Made by a program: the position numbers and the translations under genes
Shown: positions 1 through 7,105 of the stretch, piece by piece
Layout of the letters: every line of letters starts with the position of its first letter
Position numbering within the stretch: the first letter of the stretch is position 1
Source of the DNA: an uncultured beta proteobacterium
Lineage (GTDB): Bacteria > Pseudomonadota > Gammaproteobacteria > Burkholderiales > Burkholderiaceae_C
Reading direction: 5' to 3'
Assembly: GCA_903906695.1 (NCBI GenBank)
Contig: CAIVLG010000160.1
Span: 1 to 35,193, forward strand
DNA: 35,193 bases
Notes under the pieces: generated by a model
What the model was told of the DNA's origin: nothing
What the model saw: only the letters and a program-made list of their open reading frames with translations
Database searches by the model: none

Positions 1-474
1 CATTCGATTGCAGGCGGCGCCTATGTCAGTTGGCCCATGGGAGAATATACGCTGTCGCGACTGGTCGACAAGATTTCACTTGACTTCACGGGGGGGCGGG
101 GGCTTTGGCCAGGGTTGATTGCCTCCAAGGCCGGTTTATCAACGCCGGAAACCTGGGGCACATGGTCTGACGCAGACACCGTGACACTGCGCTTCGTTAC
201 GCCACTTCCGAAGTATTTCAGGCTTCGTCTCAAGGCGGCTGCCTTTGGTCCGAACGTTGGCGCAGAGTTCCGCGCCATCTGTGGCGGCGAAACGCACAGT
301 TTCAATTTGGCTGTCGAGCCGCAAGACACAGACATGCGGTTCACGAATGACAGCTTGTCAGACACGCTAAAAATTGTCATTCCGAAACCGACATCACCGA
401 AACAACTCGGCCAGAGCGATGACCCCAGAAAACTTGGCATTTCGCTTTTCGAACTGAATATTGACCCCATGTGA
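1..474 (+). CDS. C-terminal part of a DUF7024-type membrane glucosyltransferase (partial)
   Basis: The reading frame is open from base 1, so the ATG at 37 is internal and the gene starts outside the window. The visible 157 residues resemble the DUF7024 region found at the C-terminus of some bacterial membrane-bound sugar transferases. The recognisable stretches are GLSTPETWGTWSDA, then a beta-rich core with TPLPKYFRL, AFGPNVGAEF and IPKPTSPKQLGQSDD, then DPRKLGISLFELNI close to the end. This is probably a soluble carbohydrate-facing domain. The gene converges on the sugar transferase at 493 with only 18 bp between stops. Its place beside glycosyltransferases fits a role in polysaccharide assembly. 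The family call rests on pattern memory. The catalytic part is not visible. Confidence 0.6.
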   Translation, partial: HSIAGGAYVSWPMGEYTLSRLVDKISLDFTGGRGLWPGLIASKAGLSTPETWGTWSDADTVTLRFVTPLPKYFRLRLKAAAFGPNVGAEFRAICGGETHSFNLAVEPQDTDMRFTNDSLSDTLKIVIPKPTSPKQLGQSDDPRKLGISLFELNIDPM

Positions 475-492
475 GAATCACCGACAGGCATT

Positions 493-1842
493 TCACCGCG
501 CTCCAAACCCACTGAACATAATGCGAAGAGTCTTAAAGACTATCAACAGATCCATCGCCACCGAGTAGTTGGCCACGTAGTACAGGTCGTAGCTGAGTTT
601 GACCTTGGTGCCTTCCTCGCTGTCGGCGTAGCCCTGCTGAATTTGTGCCCAGCCGGTCAGCCCGGGTCGAACCAGGTGGCGGTATGTGTAGGCAGGAATG
701 CGTGTAGCAAATATTTCGACCAACTCCGCCTGTTCGGGGCGCGGACCAATCAAGCTCATGTGCCCCAGCAATACATTGACCAACTGTGGCAACTCATCGA
801 GCCTCCAGCGGCGTATGAAGCTGCCTAAGCGTGTGACTCTGGCGTCCTGCACCTTCGCAAACTGCGCAGCTTCTGGCAAGAGTGTGTGCCGCATGCTGCG
901 AAATTTCCAGAGCCGAAAGGGGCGCCCGTCACGCCCTGTGCGCAATTGGCTGTAAAGCACCGGTCCGTGCGAGTCCAGTTGCACTGCTACCCAGACGGTA
1001 GCGCACAAGGCAAGCCACAGTGGTGCGGTGACCAGCACCATGAGCACATCAATGACGCGCTTGGTCACGTCATAGGTCGGGTTGCGATCCATTTGCCAGA
1101 GATCGTCTTGCGCAGTCGGCAGCATCTTGCGACCGCTGAGCAATTCGGCCACTGCCTCAACGCTGTAGATATGCATGTGGTTGAACTTGATCTGACTCAA
1201 TAACTGGTTGCGTTCGGTGTTGGCCGGTACGCGACGGTCAACCACCACGCCATCAAAGGCCAAAAATTCGTCAAGTTTGGCGGTGTCAGCGGGCAACAGG
1301 CACAATTCAATGTCTCCGGCGTGCAAGCCGCCAGTGCCACACCAGGTGCGCAGACGTTCGGGAATGATGGTGTCCAGGCAGAGCAAGCGCTGCACGTGAT
1401 GACGCCTGCGGAGCCAGTCACCCATCACAAACCAGGCCGTAGTCAGTACATAGACCAACAGCACCGCGCCGCGTGAATAGGGTTGCTGCAGCAGGGCAAA
1501 GCCCAGTATCAGTAGCAGAAATGGCGTCACTGTAGCGACAAGCAGCAAGCTGGTGCGCTCGGGCGCAGGTAGCCAAGCGCCGCGGTAGATTGAGTAGGCG
1601 GCGAACACGTAAGGCAAGGCGCACCACAGAACTGTGTGCAGAAATCGGTCGTTAGCCCATCCAGCCAGAACCAGGCCCATGGCAATGCCGTAACCCACTA
1701 GCAGCGTGACCCCACCCATGAGCAACCACGCAAGCTGCTTGGCTTGACCGGGTCGAAGCGCATTGGGCGAAGCCAGTGTGCTGTGGTCTGGGTTCGGCCG
1801 TGTGCGGGTGGGTGCTGCGTGCATGAGCGGTTGAGTGACCAC
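493..1842 (-). CDS. Undecaprenyl-phosphate sugar-1-phosphate transferase (bacterial sugar transferase family)
   Basis: This 449 aa protein should start polysaccharide repeat-unit assembly by moving a sugar-1-phosphate from a nucleotide sugar to undecaprenyl phosphate at the inner membrane. The N-terminal half has about four hydrophobic segments (residues about 35-135) and a CoA-binding-like middle region (about 150-240). The C-terminal third is the WbaP/ExoY catalytic domain: KRVIDVLM entering a membrane segment, YSQLRTGRDGRPFRLWKFRSM, a DARVTRLGSFIRRWRLDELPQ stretch, SLIGPRPE and RPGLTGWAQIQ. Length fits the polyisoprenyl glycosylphosphotransferase family. It lies 3 bp downstream of the GT4 gene on the same strand, so the two are probably co-transcribed. 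The sugar transferred cannot be told from sequence. Confidence 0.9.
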   Translation of the reverse strand: MVTQPLMHAAPTRTRPNPDHSTLASPNALRPGQAKQLAWLLMGGVTLLVGYGIAMGLVLAGWANDRFLHTVLWCALPYVFAAYSIYRGAWLPAPERTSLLLVATVTPFLLLILGFALLQQPYSRGAVLLVYVLTTAWFVMGDWLRRRHHVQRLLCLDTIIPERLRTWCGTGGLHAGDIELCLLPADTAKLDEFLAFDGVVVDRRVPANTERNQLLSQIKFNHMHIYSVEAVAELLSGRKMLPTAQDDLWQMDRNPTYDVTKRVIDVLMVLVTAPLWLALCATVWVAVQLDSHGPVLYSQLRTGRDGRPFRLWKFRSMRHTLLPEAAQFAKVQDARVTRLGSFIRRWRLDELPQLVNVLLGHMSLIGPRPEQAELVEIFATRIPAYTYRHLVRPGLTGWAQIQQGYADSEEGTKVKLSYDLYYVANYSVAMDLLIVFKTLRIMFSGFGAR

Positions 1843-1845
1843 CTC

Positions 1846-2967
1846 TTATACCGCATCAATCGCTTTGCGATACTGTTGCGCCACTGAGTCTGCCATTCTG
1901 GTGTCACTAAAGTCCGCGACGTAGCGGTCGCGACTTGCTTGCCCCATTCGCACTCTTAAATCGGTGTCTTCTTGCAAACGGTCAAGGCAATTTTTTAGTG
2001 CGGCTTGATCGCCAGCCTGCACAAGGAATCCGTTAACTCCATCTTCTACCAATTCGCGGACCCCGCCAACATCAGTCGCGACAATGGGCATGCCCGCACA
2101 CATGGCCTCGATAACGGAAAGTGGAAGCCCCTCATACCTGGAGCACGGAACAAATATTCCCGACCGGGCCAACAATTGAGGAACGTGATTGCTAAGGCCA
2201 AGACACTCAACCAATTCGTGCTTGTTCGGAGCGTTTGCCAAGACCCGTCTGCGAAAGTTGGTTGAATCGGTCCCTTCTCCGACAAGGACCAGCCTGAACT
2301 GTGTTCGACAGTCTTCGAATGACTTCAGCAACAAATCATGGTTCTTTTGGTAACAAACACGCGCCGCCATGATTACTGCTGAGCTTTTGTCAACTGCCGA
2401 TCTGCAACCGTGATCCGTCACACCATTGTGAATGGTCAAACACCGAGTTGATTTGATTCCTAACTGCTCAAGTCCAATGCGCCGGTCTGCTTCGGATACA
2501 AAAATGTAGGTTGAACCGGGAATGCGTGAAAGAACGCACTCGAAAAAAAACACAAACGCGCCCTGAATTCTTGCCCGGCCATTGCCAAATCCCCAGCCGT
2601 GAACGGTGTATAGGCATGGCACATTCAGAAAATATCCAACCACGCGGGCGATCATGCCCGCTTTGCTGCTATGGGCATGCAACAACGCCGGTTGCTCTGA
2701 GCGAACGATCTTTAGCAATGAAAGAAGGCTTAGGAGATCAGCAATTGGACTGATCTTGCTTCTCAGCGTGGGGACAACCCTGCTTGGCACACCTCTTTGA
2801 AGCATCTCTTGCCTAACCGGACCATCTTCCCCAAAAACAACGAATACATCAAACTTTGCTTGCAATGTCGTGACGAGCGTCAACACGTGTATTGGCGCAC
2901 CGGCCCAATCTGAATTGGTGGATGCAATCAGTATTTTCTTACGATAACCAGGCGCTGGCTTGTTCAT
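1846..2967 (-). CDS. GT4 family glycosyltransferase
   Basis: This 373 aa protein has two Rossmann-like domains. The N-terminal acceptor domain opens KKILIASTNSDWAGAPIHVLTL and contains LHAHSSKAGMIARVVG and TVHGWGFG. The C-terminal donor domain contains VLVGEGTDS, LGLSNHVPQLLARSGIFVPCS, then RYEGLPLSVIEAMCAGMPIVATDVGGVRELV, the E-x7-E retaining GT4 signature. The open frame reaches 3108, but the first 47 residues are translated from AT-rich repeat DNA and do not look like GT4, so ATG 2967 is preferred. It precedes the sugar transferase by 3 bp. It probably adds a sugar to the lipid-linked repeat unit at the cytoplasmic face. Donor and linkage are unknown. Confidence 0.85.
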   Translation of the reverse strand: MNKPAPGYRKKILIASTNSDWAGAPIHVLTLVTTLQAKFDVFVVFGEDGPVRQEMLQRGVPSRVVPTLRSKISPIADLLSLLSLLKIVRSEQPALLHAHSSKAGMIARVVGYFLNVPCLYTVHGWGFGNGRARIQGAFVFFFECVLSRIPGSTYIFVSEADRRIGLEQLGIKSTRCLTIHNGVTDHGCRSAVDKSSAVIMAARVCYQKNHDLLLKSFEDCRTQFRLVLVGEGTDSTNFRRRVLANAPNKHELVECLGLSNHVPQLLARSGIFVPCSRYEGLPLSVIEAMCAGMPIVATDVGGVRELVEDGVNGFLVQAGDQAALKNCLDRLQEDTDLRVRMGQASRDRYVADFSDTRMADSVAQQYRKAIDAV

Positions 2968-3035
2968 CACTTGGGCCCACTTCGCAACTCTGCTTTCGCT
3001 TTTCGAATTGTCATATTGGCCCGAGGTGTGTCCGC

Positions 3036-3078
3036 GCCGATTGAATATTGACCCACCCTGCCAATTCAATATTGAACC
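3036..3078. repeat. Paired AT-rich repeats, possible IS21-type end remnant
   Basis: Two related units lie next to each other: GCCGATTGAATATTGACCC at 3036-3054 and GCCAATTCAATATTGAACC at 3060-3078. Short iterated units of this kind are common at the ends of IS21-family elements, and no intact transposase is nearby. They sit in the roughly 340-bp gap between the GT4 start and the PqqD gene. The rest of that gap shows no gene I can support. Assignment to an IS family is inference. Confidence 0.3.
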
Positions 3079-3307
3079 AAGGCGGACAGTTGCGTTTTGA
3101 ATTTGCAACTGCAGGCAAGTGTACCCAGTAGCTGGTTTTGACTTCTGCGTTGTTCCAAATTTTGAATTCTTCTAAACGCCACATGGTGTTGAAATGCCAC
3201 CATGCGATGCCGCTGCTGATGGGTGCCTGTGAGCGGGGGGCCAAACAAGCCTCGCCCGCAATATACTGGTTGCCTTTGGCTCCTACCCTTTTGCGCATAG
3301 CACTCCC

Positions 3308-3580
3308 ATGAAGATCACCATTTCAGAACAAATTCTTACCCAGAACATCGATGATGAACTGGTTTTGCTGCACATGGACACCGGCCGCTATTTTGGCCTG
3401 CAGCCTATCGGCCATCGGATTTGGCAACTGCTCTGCGAACACAGAGACACCGATCAGGTATTCACTGCCTTGCTCTCGGAATACACCGTAGACGAGGCTA
3501 CGCTACGCCAAGATCTGGATGAATTGGTGGCGAGCCTGATCGAGGCACGTCTTCTGAAGCTGGAGTCAGCGCCGGCCTGA
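3308..3580 (+). CDS. PqqD-like RiPP recognition element, lasso B1 type
   Basis: This 90 aa PqqD-fold protein should bind the leader of the lasso precursors and present them to the maturation enzymes. The family pattern is clear: an N-terminal beta-strand pair (ISEQILTQNIDDELVLLHMDTGRYFGLQPIGHRIWQLL), then helices with DQVFTALLSEYTVDEATLRQDLDELVASLIEARLL. The DTGRYFGLQPIGHRIW stretch is typical of the winged-helix core. The asparagine-synthetase gene begins 6 bp after its stop, so the pair is an operon. No pqqA, B, C or E is present, which argues against PQQ synthesis. The neighbouring precursors make a lasso B1 role the best reading. In lasso systems this domain is either fused to the B2 protease or separate; here it is separate. 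Confidence 0.9.
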   Translation: MKITISEQILTQNIDDELVLLHMDTGRYFGLQPIGHRIWQLLCEHRDTDQVFTALLSEYTVDEATLRQDLDELVASLIEARLLKLESAPA

Positions 3581-3586
3581 ACTCGG

Positions 3587-5428
3587 ATGAGCGCTTTCTT
3601 CGGCGAGTTCCGATGTGATGGCCGCACGGCGGATGAAGCGCACATCCGGACGATGGCGGAGGCCATCCCCTCGTACGGGTGCGACGGCGAGGGCTTCTTG
3701 TGCCGACCCAGCTTAGGGCTTGGCGCGCTGCAGAGCTACACCACCCCGGAATCCCGGTTTGACCCGCCCATCCTTGGGGCCGAGGCCGATCAGCCACGGC
3801 TGCTGGCGGGCAATATTCGCATCGACAACCGTGCTGAACTCATCGCCACTCTGGGGCGGCTGCCGGCGACTGGGCGGCCCGTTACCGATGCCGAGCTGGT
3901 CTTGGCGGCCCATAGCACGTGGGGCGCCGGGTGTGCGCAGCACCTGACCGGTGATTTTGCCTTCGCACTCTGGGACGCCGCCACGCAAAGCCTGCTGCTG
4001 GTGCGCGATCAAATCGGTATCGCCCCGCTCTACTACTATCCCACGGCCTGGGGACTGATCTTTGCCAGCGACCTGCGAGCCCTGGCAGCTCATCCGCAAG
4101 GGCCCAAACAGCTCAACCCGGTGGCGATTGCCCACCACCTGCGGGATGCCCAATACCTGCTGCCAAGCACCACCTACCTGGACGGCGTGCGCAAGCTGCT
4201 GCCCGGCCATTACCTGCTCCAGACGGCCACCGGCCGCAGCTTGGTCGCCTACTGGTCACCCAGCCAGGCCCCAAAAGTCAAGCTGGCCAACCCAGCTGCC
4301 TATGCCCAGCGCTTGCGCGAACTTTTTGAGCTGGCCATCGCCTGCCGATTACGCAGCCTCGCGCCGATCGGCACGCATCTGAGTGGCGGCCTGGACTCCA
4401 CCGCCATCGCCCTTGCCGCGCAGAAGCAGCTCAAAGCGCGCGGCCTGGCACTGGCGGGTGCCTATACCTGGCTGCCAGACTTGCGTTCTGAAGACGACCC
4501 AGCCGCACCTGAATACGCCGCCACCCGCCGCGCCGAAGCCGCGCTTGGCTTTCCAGTCGAAGGCGTTGATCTAAGCCCCGCCGCGCTGCTCACTGAACTG
4601 CGCCGCAACATTGCTCTGGAGGGCTTTGCCGACCTCTGGTATGAGTCGCTCGTGCGGACCAAGGCCCGGCAACACGGCATACGCACACTCTTGTCCGGCT
4701 GGGGCGGTGACGAGGTGGTGTCATCAGGTGCCAACGGCTTTGCGGCCGCTCTGTTCTGGCGTGGCCGTTGGTGGCGACTGGCGAAATTTGCCCGCTCACG
4801 ACTCATGCTGACGCCTGAGCAAGCCAGCCCGGCCGCCGCTAAGCCACTATGGCGGCGCAGCTTGGGGTTCTTGTATGGCCAGGTCGTTTTGCCTTCACTC
4901 CCGAAACCACTCTATCGTCGCTGGCCCGGCGTTTCCATGGCCAGCCTGCCAGGGTTTGACCCTGCCGCGCCGGCCTTGGCCCGCCTGCGGGGCCAAATGC
5001 CAGCCCCCCCCGACTGGCAAAAGAAGATCGGCAAACGGGCAGAAATGGCCCGTGCCCTGACGGCAGGCCATCTTCAAGCGCGTATCGAAACCTGGGCCGC
5101 CCAAGGGGCTCCGCAGGGCATAGTCTACTGTTACCCGCTGCTGGACAAGCGTCTGATTGAATTCTGTCTGGGCGCACCCGAGGCACTCTTTGCCAGCCCC
5201 GCCCATACCCGCAGTTTGTTTCGGGAAGCGATGCGCGGCCTGCTGCCTGAGGATATCCGCCTCGCCTCGGTCAAAATTGAGTCGACCCGTGTCTCGCGCT
5301 TGATTGAAACCCTGCACGCAGCCCTGTGCGCCGCCGCACCCGACCAGCCACTGCCCGCTGCCGATCTAGGAAGCTGTCTGGCAGCCCATCGGCACCTGCA
5401 GCTTCAGGTCATGACCGCAGAGCTGTGA
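3587..5428 (+). CDS. Asparagine-synthetase-like lasso peptide cyclase (C protein)
   Basis: This 613 aa protein has an N-terminal class II glutaminase-like domain (about 1-210) and a C-terminal ATP-pyrophosphatase domain with the SGGLDST P-loop at about residues 266-272. Further synthetase landmarks are LLVRDQIGIAPLYYYP and LLSGWGGDEVVSSG. The start reads MSAFFGEF instead of the MCGI of true asparagine synthetases, so the catalytic Cys2 of the glutaminase is missing. It therefore should not hydrolyse glutamine, as expected for a lasso cyclase that adenylates a Glu/Asp side chain and closes a macrolactam. The last 11 codons are duplicated downstream at 5726-5761. It follows the PqqD gene by 6 bp and precedes the precursors. 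An amidotransferase for polysaccharide decoration is the alternative but fits the precursors less well. Confidence 0.88.
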   Translation: MSAFFGEFRCDGRTADEAHIRTMAEAIPSYGCDGEGFLCRPSLGLGALQSYTTPESRFDPPILGAEADQPRLLAGNIRIDNRAELIATLGRLPATGRPVTDAELVLAAHSTWGAGCAQHLTGDFAFALWDAATQSLLLVRDQIGIAPLYYYPTAWGLIFASDLRALAAHPQGPKQLNPVAIAHHLRDAQYLLPSTTYLDGVRKLLPGHYLLQTATGRSLVAYWSPSQAPKVKLANPAAYAQRLRELFELAIACRLRSLAPIGTHLSGGLDSTAIALAAQKQLKARGLALAGAYTWLPDLRSEDDPAAPEYAATRRAEAALGFPVEGVDLSPAALLTELRRNIALEGFADLWYESLVRTKARQHGIRTLLSGWGGDEVVSSGANGFAAALFWRGRWWRLAKFARSRLMLTPEQASPAAAKPLWRRSLGFLYGQVVLPSLPKPLYRRWPGVSMASLPGFDPAAPALARLRGQMPAPPDWQKKIGKRAEMARALTAGHLQARIETWAAQGAPQGIVYCYPLLDKRLIEFCLGAPEALFASPAHTRSLFREAMRGLLPEDIRLASVKIESTRVSRLIETLHAALCAAAPDQPLPAADLGSCLAAHRHLQLQVMTAEL

Positions 5429-5477
5429 TGAGCGAGCGGGGTAGCGTAAGGCGTTGCGCAAGTGCCGACGTTGGTTA

Positions 5478-5504
5478 TGCAGGAACGATTTCTGCTATTC
5501 TGTA
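5478..5504 (+). promoter_or_regulatory. Putative promoter of lasso precursor 1
   Basis: This 27-nt block is conserved in both duplicated units (24 of 27 positions by eye) and lies at nearly the same distance from the start codon, 31 bases between block and ATG here. It contains TATTCT at 5496-5501 as a possible -10 element. No convincing -35 is seen. A ribosome-binding site (CGGAG) sits just before the ATG at 5536. Conservation inside an otherwise diverging spacer is the main argument. Confidence 0.35.
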
Positions 5505-5535
5505 GCGCCTGACAAACATTTTTCGGAGCCCCAAC

Positions 5536-5694
5536 ATGAGCACAATCACCGATAAAACAAGCCCAAACACCCCGGCACCGCAGCCATGGCTAAAACCCAG
5601 CTTGCTCGACTATGGTGCAGTGGAGGATTTGACCCAAAGCGCTTCGTATTTTGGTTCCCCTAATGAAGGCAGTTTTTATTCGAGCACAGCCTAG
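5536..5694 (+). CDS. Lasso peptide precursor 1
   Basis: This 52 aa peptide is too short for the usual ORF cut-off but has a clear ribosome-binding site (CGGAG, 8 nt before ATG). The leader has the recognition pattern of split-B lasso systems: W-L-K-P-S-L (aromatic-x-x-P-x-L) at residues 18-23, then DYGAVEDLT ending in Thr33. With that Thr at position -2 the core would be SASYFGSPNEGSFYSSTA. The ring acceptor then falls on Asn9, with Glu at position 10, which is outside the usual 7-9 range. Cleavage one residue later would give Ala1-Glu9, a standard 9-residue ring. The leader is nearly identical to that of the second precursor, while the core is different. Confidence 0.85.
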   Translation: MSTITDKTSPNTPAPQPWLKPSLLDYGAVEDLTQSASYFGSPNEGSFYSSTA

Positions 5695-5830
5695 CGAAAC
5701 AGTGCGGGGAGCACTGTCGCGAGGGCACTTGCAGCTTCAGGTGATGACCGCAGAGCTGTGATGAGCGAGCGGGGTAGCGAGCGGGCTAGCGTAAGGTGTT
5801 GGAAAAGGCCGTTGCCGTAGTTGTGGGCTT

Positions 5831-5857
5831 TGCAGGAAAGATTTCTGTTATCCTGTA
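5831..5857 (+). promoter_or_regulatory. Putative promoter of lasso precursor 2
   Basis: This is the second copy of the 27-nt block found before precursor 1, with TATCCT at 5849-5854 as the possible -10. Thirty bases separate it from the ATG at 5888, so each precursor may have its own transcript. No strong -35 is visible. Confidence 0.35.
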
Positions 5858-5887
5858 CCTCCTGACAAACTAATTCGGAGCCCCAAC

Positions 5888-6043
5888 ATGACCACAATCA
5901 CCGATAAAACAAGCCCAAACACCCCGGCACCGCAGCCGTGGCTCAAACGCTGCTTGCTCGACTACGGTGCAGTGGAGGATTTGACCAAAGGTGGTGTGGC
6001 GTTGGGCTCGCCGGAAGGTGGTTTTTATACGAGCGCCCCCTAA
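5888..6043 (+). CDS. Lasso peptide precursor 2
   Basis: This 51 aa paralogue of precursor 1 has the same 19-residue N-terminus apart from S2T, the same DYGAVEDLT leader end and a CGGAG ribosome-binding site. With Thr at -2 the predicted core is GGVALGSPEGGFYTSAP (17 aa). It has Gly1 and Glu9, so a canonical 9-residue macrolactam ring is possible, with Phe12 and Tyr13 as candidate steric plugs and an 8-residue tail. The recognition motif, however, reads W-L-K-R-C-L: the conserved Pro of the YxxPxL-type motif is Arg. The core is thus the more canonical of the two while the leader is the less canonical. Ser or Thr residues near the C-terminus are possible targets of the adjacent kinase. Confidence 0.88.
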   Translation: MTTITDKTSPNTPAPQPWLKRCLLDYGAVEDLTKGGVALGSPEGGFYTSAP

Positions 6044-6226
6044 GCCAGGCTATGCGGAAAATACTGTCGCGAGGGTGAGTTTGGCGGCTCAATCAACCAA
6101 CGGTTAGATGGCGACGTGTAGTATTTTTATGGCGTACATGGCGCGCTGATCCGCTCTGACCACCCGATTGCCGGACTCCCGCTAGCGCCTCGGGCGGTCA
6201 CTGATCTACAGCTATGTGTCTATGCC

Positions 6227-7105
6227 ATGGCTGATTCTGGGGCTACCAGGACAGATGCCGGCGGCCTGCAGTCGGCGGGCTTCAGCCACGTTACCCAGCA
6301 GGGTGAGGACTGGGTCAGCTACATCAGTCAGGGGGCGACTTATGCCCTCCATGCACGATTTTCACCGCACGGGGAGCGTCTTGAGTTGGGTTGGTGGGAT
6401 AGTTCCCACACTGGGCTTGAATCGCTGGATCGCATCCTCACCACTTTCTTGCTCGGCAACCTGATTGCCTATGCCTTGCGGCTGCAAGGCAAGCTGGTTC
6501 TGCATGGCAATGCAGCTTGCACCGGTCAGCGCTCCATTGCCTGGGTGGGCGCTAAAGGTGCTGGTAAATCCACCCTCTCTGCGGCTTTTCTCGATGCCGG
6601 CCACGCCTTGGTGACCGATGACCAACTGGTGCTGCGCACCAGCGGTTCCTTGTGGTATGCCGCCCATGGGGTACCGCGCATCCGCTTGTGGCCGGGCAGC
6701 GTTCAGACGCTGTCGGCACAGACCCGCTCAGAATTTCTTCAGCCGTTTGGCGATGCGATCAAGGGCTGGCTGGAGATAAGCCCGCCGGTGAGCGAAACAC
6801 CACAACTATCCCCCCCACTGGCCGCGCTTTATGTGCTGGAGTCACGCTGCGCGAGCCTGACGACCGCGGTGATCCGCCGTGTGTCGCCGGGCGAGCGCCT
6901 TCAGTCGCTGATGCAGCACCGGCTGGCGCGACAAGCCTTGCCCATCTCCTCAGCCCAGCATGCCGCTGAATTTGCAATGTTCAGCAAACTGGCATCCCAG
7001 CTACCGATTTATAGCTTGCAGCTACCCGACGGGCTGGCGGCGCTACCAGAGGTGGTGCGCCAACTCGTGGCCCGGCATGCCAAGCCAACGGCGGCCCTTG
7101 CATGA
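6227..7105 (+). CDS. HprK-like kinase of a lasso peptide locus
   Basis: This is a 292 aa protein from the first ATG. It matches the HPr-kinase-related family that travels with PqqD, asparagine-synthetase-like and lasso precursor genes: LLGNLIAYALRLQGKLVLHGNA, then the Walker A loop GAKGAGKST at about residues 108-116, then LVTDDQLVL. Characterised relatives (the paeninodin type) phosphorylate the C-terminal Ser of the precursor. The frame is open upstream to 6122 and encodes YGVHGALIRSDHPIAGLPL, which resembles the conserved N-terminal beta-strands of the family, but it is closed by TAG at 6119-6121 with no ATG, GTG or TTG between. The N-terminus is therefore either lost or uses an unusual start. 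The stop overlaps the next ATG (ATGA), so kinase and GT2 are translationally coupled. Confidence 0.82.
   Translation: MADSGATRTDAGGLQSAGFSHVTQQGEDWVSYISQGATYALHARFSPHGERLELGWWDSSHTGLESLDRILTTFLLGNLIAYALRLQGKLVLHGNAACTGQRSIAWVGAKGAGKSTLSAAFLDAGHALVTDDQLVLRTSGSLWYAAHGVPRIRLWPGSVQTLSAQTRSEFLQPFGDAIKGWLEISPPVSETPQLSPPLAALYVLESRCASLTTAVIRRVSPGERLQSLMQHRLARQALPISSAQHAAEFAMFSKLASQLPIYSLQLPDGLAALPEVVRQLVARHAKPTAALA

Larger units (their letters stand above)
5393..6080 (+). repeat. Tandem duplication that created two lasso precursor units
   Basis: Unit 1 (5393-5725, 333 bp) and unit 2 (5726 to about 6080) share the same order: the last codons of the cyclase gene, a GC-rich spacer, a conserved promoter-like block, the leader and core coding sequence, and a tail containing ACTGTCGCGAGGG. 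The copy at 5726-5761 still reads HLQLQVMTAEL-stop and differs from the true gene end only at synonymous positions (ctg/ttg and gtc/gtg). Unit 2 carries a small insertion (AGCGAGCGGGCT-like) and a more diverged spacer. The core-coding segments differ more than the leader segments. Confidence 0.9.

Noticed and set aside
1846..3108. The 420 aa form of the GT4 protein
   Set aside because: The first 47 residues come from repeat DNA. The family start matches Met at 2967.
3308..3580. PqqD-like gene as part of a PQQ cofactor operon
   Set aside because: No pqqA, B, C or E is present. The neighbours are a lasso-type cyclase and precursors.
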